A stretch of DNA of 13,504 nt from Clostridia bacterium. Lineage in GTDB: Bacteria; Bacillota; Clostridia; Oscillospirales; CAG-272. The notes under the pieces are model-generated. The model searched no databases. It was not told the origin of the DNA and saw only the letters and a program-made list of their open reading frames with translations. Positions within the stretch are counted from its first letter, which is position 1. Each line of letters opens with the position of its first letter. This document shows positions 12,329 to 13,504 of this stretch, piece after piece. Location of the stretch: contig CAADYQ010000014.1 of NCBI GenBank assembly GCA_900753295.1, positions 1 through 13,504 on the forward strand. The letters run 5' to 3'. The position numbers and the translations under genes are program-made.

Positions 12329-13069
12329 TTAATATTCGCTTCTTGCGGCTTCCTCCGCCGCAAGCTGTCTTTTATATTCTACAAGCGCGTCAGTGCTTTC
12401 AAATATCCGCTGTGTGGCATAATCCGCCGTAACGGTGCCCGCTATAAGATCGTGTATCGGCGTATGCGCCTTTGTTGCCGCCGTAAGTATTATCTGCAAT
12501 ATGCATATCAGCGCTATCACCACGGTGCCTACGATACCGAGCATTCTGAAATATATCATCACGGCTATGAGCACGGGTATCATTGTTTCTATCGTATATT
12601 TACCGAGGATCGACCTCACAAAAAGCGCCACGGGAGTTACGCGCACCGAGTCCGCGCGGCACACGCATATACCGAATATCTTTTTACCCAACGTTCTCCC
12701 CTCGCCGAGTATGAGCGGCAGGGCGAATTCCAATATCATAAACGCAAAGAAAAGCGACAGCGACAATATCAGTACAGTAAGCTCTACGACGATACCGTAT
12801 GTTTGCACGGTATTTTCGTCCGCGTTCAACGCCGCGGCTGCCTCGTCGTACCTTGCGCGTTCCTCATCGGACATTGCGCGGTACTCCTCCTCGGTGATAT
12901 CAAAGCTGATGCCGTATTTTTCTTCTGCGTCCTTATATATCTTTTCCATTTCCGCGGCGCGGCGGTCATATCCCGTCACTGCGGACAATATCAGCGCCAG
13001 CCCCACGGCAAGCACTGCCAACAATATAGCGTCAAACAAAAATGCCGACGCTCTTTTATAAAAACTCAT
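12329..13069 (-). CDS. RDD-family membrane protein
   Basis: The 246-residue protein carries the RDD features: FYKRASAFLFDAILL (Arg and Asp in the first membrane segment), GEGRTLGKKIFGICV before the second half, and HTPIHDLIAGTVT (the terminal His-Asp). Four or so membrane segments are visible (about 10-30, 90-118, 145-180, 180-195). An acidic stretch of about 55 residues (34-88, rich in Glu, Lys and Ala) separates the first two, and a charged helical tail closes the protein. RDD proteins are poorly understood; some have been linked to ion or solute transport. It is the first gene of the importer operon, behind a good promoter, with GGGAG 9 bases before its ATG. A role in the importer's assembly or regulation is possible but unproven. 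Confidence 0.88.
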   Translation of the reverse strand: MSFYKRASAFLFDAILLAVLAVGLALILSAVTGYDRRAAEMEKIYKDAEEKYGISFDITEEEYRAMSDEERARYDEAAAALNADENTVQTYGIVVELTVLILSLSLFFAFMILEFALPLILGEGRTLGKKIFGICVCRADSVRVTPVALFVRSILGKYTIETMIPVLIAVMIYFRMLGIVGTVVIALICILQIILTAATKAHTPIHDLIAGTVTADYATQRIFESTDALVEYKRQLAAEEAARSEY

Positions 13070-13137
13070 CTGCCGCTTCTCCCTTAGGTCAAAGAACTGT
13101 CTGCTTTTTCCGGGCTGTCAGGCTGTTTTTTCGGTCT

Positions 13138-13164
13138 TGCGCGCCTTATCCTCCCCCGCGCGCA
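13138..13164 (-). other. hairpin in the 5' leader of the RDD-ABC operon
   Basis: TGCGCGC (13138-13144) pairs with GCGCGCA (13158-13164), just downstream of the predicted transcription start. The leader to the RDD start is about 100 nt. No known riboswitch was recognised. Confidence 0.4.
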
Positions 13165-13177
13165 CCCTTCCTCTTAT

Positions 13178-13205
13178 ATTATAACATATTCCCGCAAAAT
13201 TTCAA
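13178..13205 (-). promoter_or_regulatory. sigma-A promoter for the RDD-ABC operon
   Basis: On the minus strand: -35 TTGAAA (13200-13205), 16-bp spacer, -10 TATAAT (13178-13183), with TGT directly before the -10 (extended -10). Transcription would start near 13171 and run into RDD, ATPase and both permeases. Confidence 0.88.
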
Positions 13206-13218
13206 TACCTTTTTTGGG

Positions 13219-13263
13219 CTCGGGTGACGTTTCTGCGGATTTTGAGCCGCGTACCCCGACCGT
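13219..13263 (+). repeat. 53-bp dispersed repeat, copy 4 (truncated by next repeat)
   Basis: CTCGGGTGACGTTTCTGCGG to TACCCCGACCGT. The 3' end of the unit is replaced by a 48-bp palindrome-ended repeat that starts at 13265. It lies just upstream of the operon promoter, pointing away. Confidence 0.75.
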
Positions 13264-13264
13264 A

Positions 13265-13312
13265 GGCAGGGAATAAAGTATGACGCAAATTTCAGCGTTC
13301 AGTTACCCTGCC
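13265..13312. repeat. 48-bp palindrome-ended repeat, copy 4 (GGCAGGG ends)
   Basis: GGCAGGG/CCCTGCC ends; it is the reverse complement of copy 2 at 2932-2979 with several differences (shared GTTCAGTTACCCTGCC). Confidence 0.8.
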
Positions 13313-13321
13313 GAGTTAAGC

Positions 13322-13369
13322 GGTGCGGAATATAGACTGCAATATTTTTTCAGTTCATGTTACCGCACC
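13322..13369. repeat. 48-bp palindrome-ended repeat, copy 5 (GGTGCGG ends)
   Basis: GGTGCGG pairs with CCGCACC. The core keeps GAATATAG...TTTTCAGTTCATGTTAC as in copy 4, but both stem arms have changed together. Confidence 0.78.
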
Positions 13370-13372
13370 ACA

Positions 13373-13395
13373 CCAAGTCGCCTACGGCGTCTTGG
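13373..13395. repeat. CAAG-type hairpin, copy 3
   Basis: CCAAG/CTTGG and CGCC/GGCG pairs around TAC with a T/T mismatch; nearly the reverse complement of 3111-3133, and likewise next to a 48-bp palindrome-ended repeat. Confidence 0.65.
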
Positions 13396-13455
13396 TCAAA
13401 GTTCTGTTGTAGAATTTTACGCGTCTTAACGCCAAGACAACATTTATCATACGGT

Positions 13456-13504
13456 GCAGATTCATATCTACGAGTCATTATTGTCTTTGGTCAAGGCGCG
13501 TAAG
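13456..13504 (+). repeat. repeat segment at window edge, related to 3216-3265 (minus)
   Basis: ATATCTACGAGTCATTATTG then TCTTTGGTCAAGGCGCGTA matches the minus-strand reading of 3216-3265 with few differences, ending within what would be the 34-bp palindrome. The copy continues past the window. Bases 13396-13455 hold a small hairpin (GTCTT/AAGAC, 13422-13437) and no gene. Confidence 0.6.

Noticed and set aside
12307..12363. Upstream extension of the ATPase start by 19 codons
   Set aside because: It would overlap the RDD gene by 35 bases and add residues not seen in the family; the ATG at 12306 has a ribosome site and the expected N-terminus.

Overview
The window looks like chromosomal DNA from an uncultured anaerobic Clostridia-type bacterium (Bacillota, plausibly an Oscillospirales or Christensenellales gut lineage). 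This rests on Gram-positive lipoproteins with short Lys-rich signal peptides and lipobox cysteines, GGAGG-type ribosome sites, a TTG start, a cysteine-type sulfatase, a UgpC/MsmX-like sugar-transport ATPase, and intergenic regions crowded with palindromic repeats. The taxon is an inference; there is no rRNA or marker gene here.

Layout. Bases 1-2160, plus strand: the 3' part of a PfkB/ribokinase-family sugar kinase, then a formylglycine-type sulfatase. Bases 2161-3311: a gene-free convergent region of about 1.15 kb built from several repeat families and two strong hairpins that can end transcription from either side. Bases 3312-8459, minus strand: three predicted lipoproteins, transcribed in the order substrate-binding protein of a CUT1/UgpB-like ABC transporter, staphylococcal-nuclease-domain protein with OB-fold-like C-terminal modules, and a 742-residue Ig/OB-fold-like repeat protein. 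Bases 8460-9351: a second gene-free repeat region. Bases 9352-13069, minus strand: a compact operon read as RDD membrane protein, ABC ATPase, permease 1, permease 2, behind a good sigma-A promoter at 13178-13205. Bases 13206-13504: more of the same repeat families up to the window edge.

How the genes may work together. The ATPase, two permeases and binding protein form a complete ABC importer of the carbohydrate/glycerol-phosphate type, but the binding protein is separated from its permeases by 0.9 kb of repeats. Directly downstream of it are a surface nuclease and a surface OB-fold protein. A cautious hypothesis is a surface system that binds and cleaves nucleic acid (or another polyanion) and imports a product. 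The sulfatase and kinase point to use of sulfated glycans and need not be connected.

The most unusual part is the repeat DNA. Two inverted copies of a roughly 0.35 kb element flank the three-lipoprotein cassette. They have 50-bp terminal inverted repeats (48/50 in the better copy), nested terminal hairpins and a core of 17-bp tandem units. Around them are a 47-48 bp palindrome family whose closing stems vary by compensatory changes, hairpin arrays separated by a conserved ATATCA spacer, and a 53-bp repeat that supplies the stop codon of one gene and directly abuts the stop of another.
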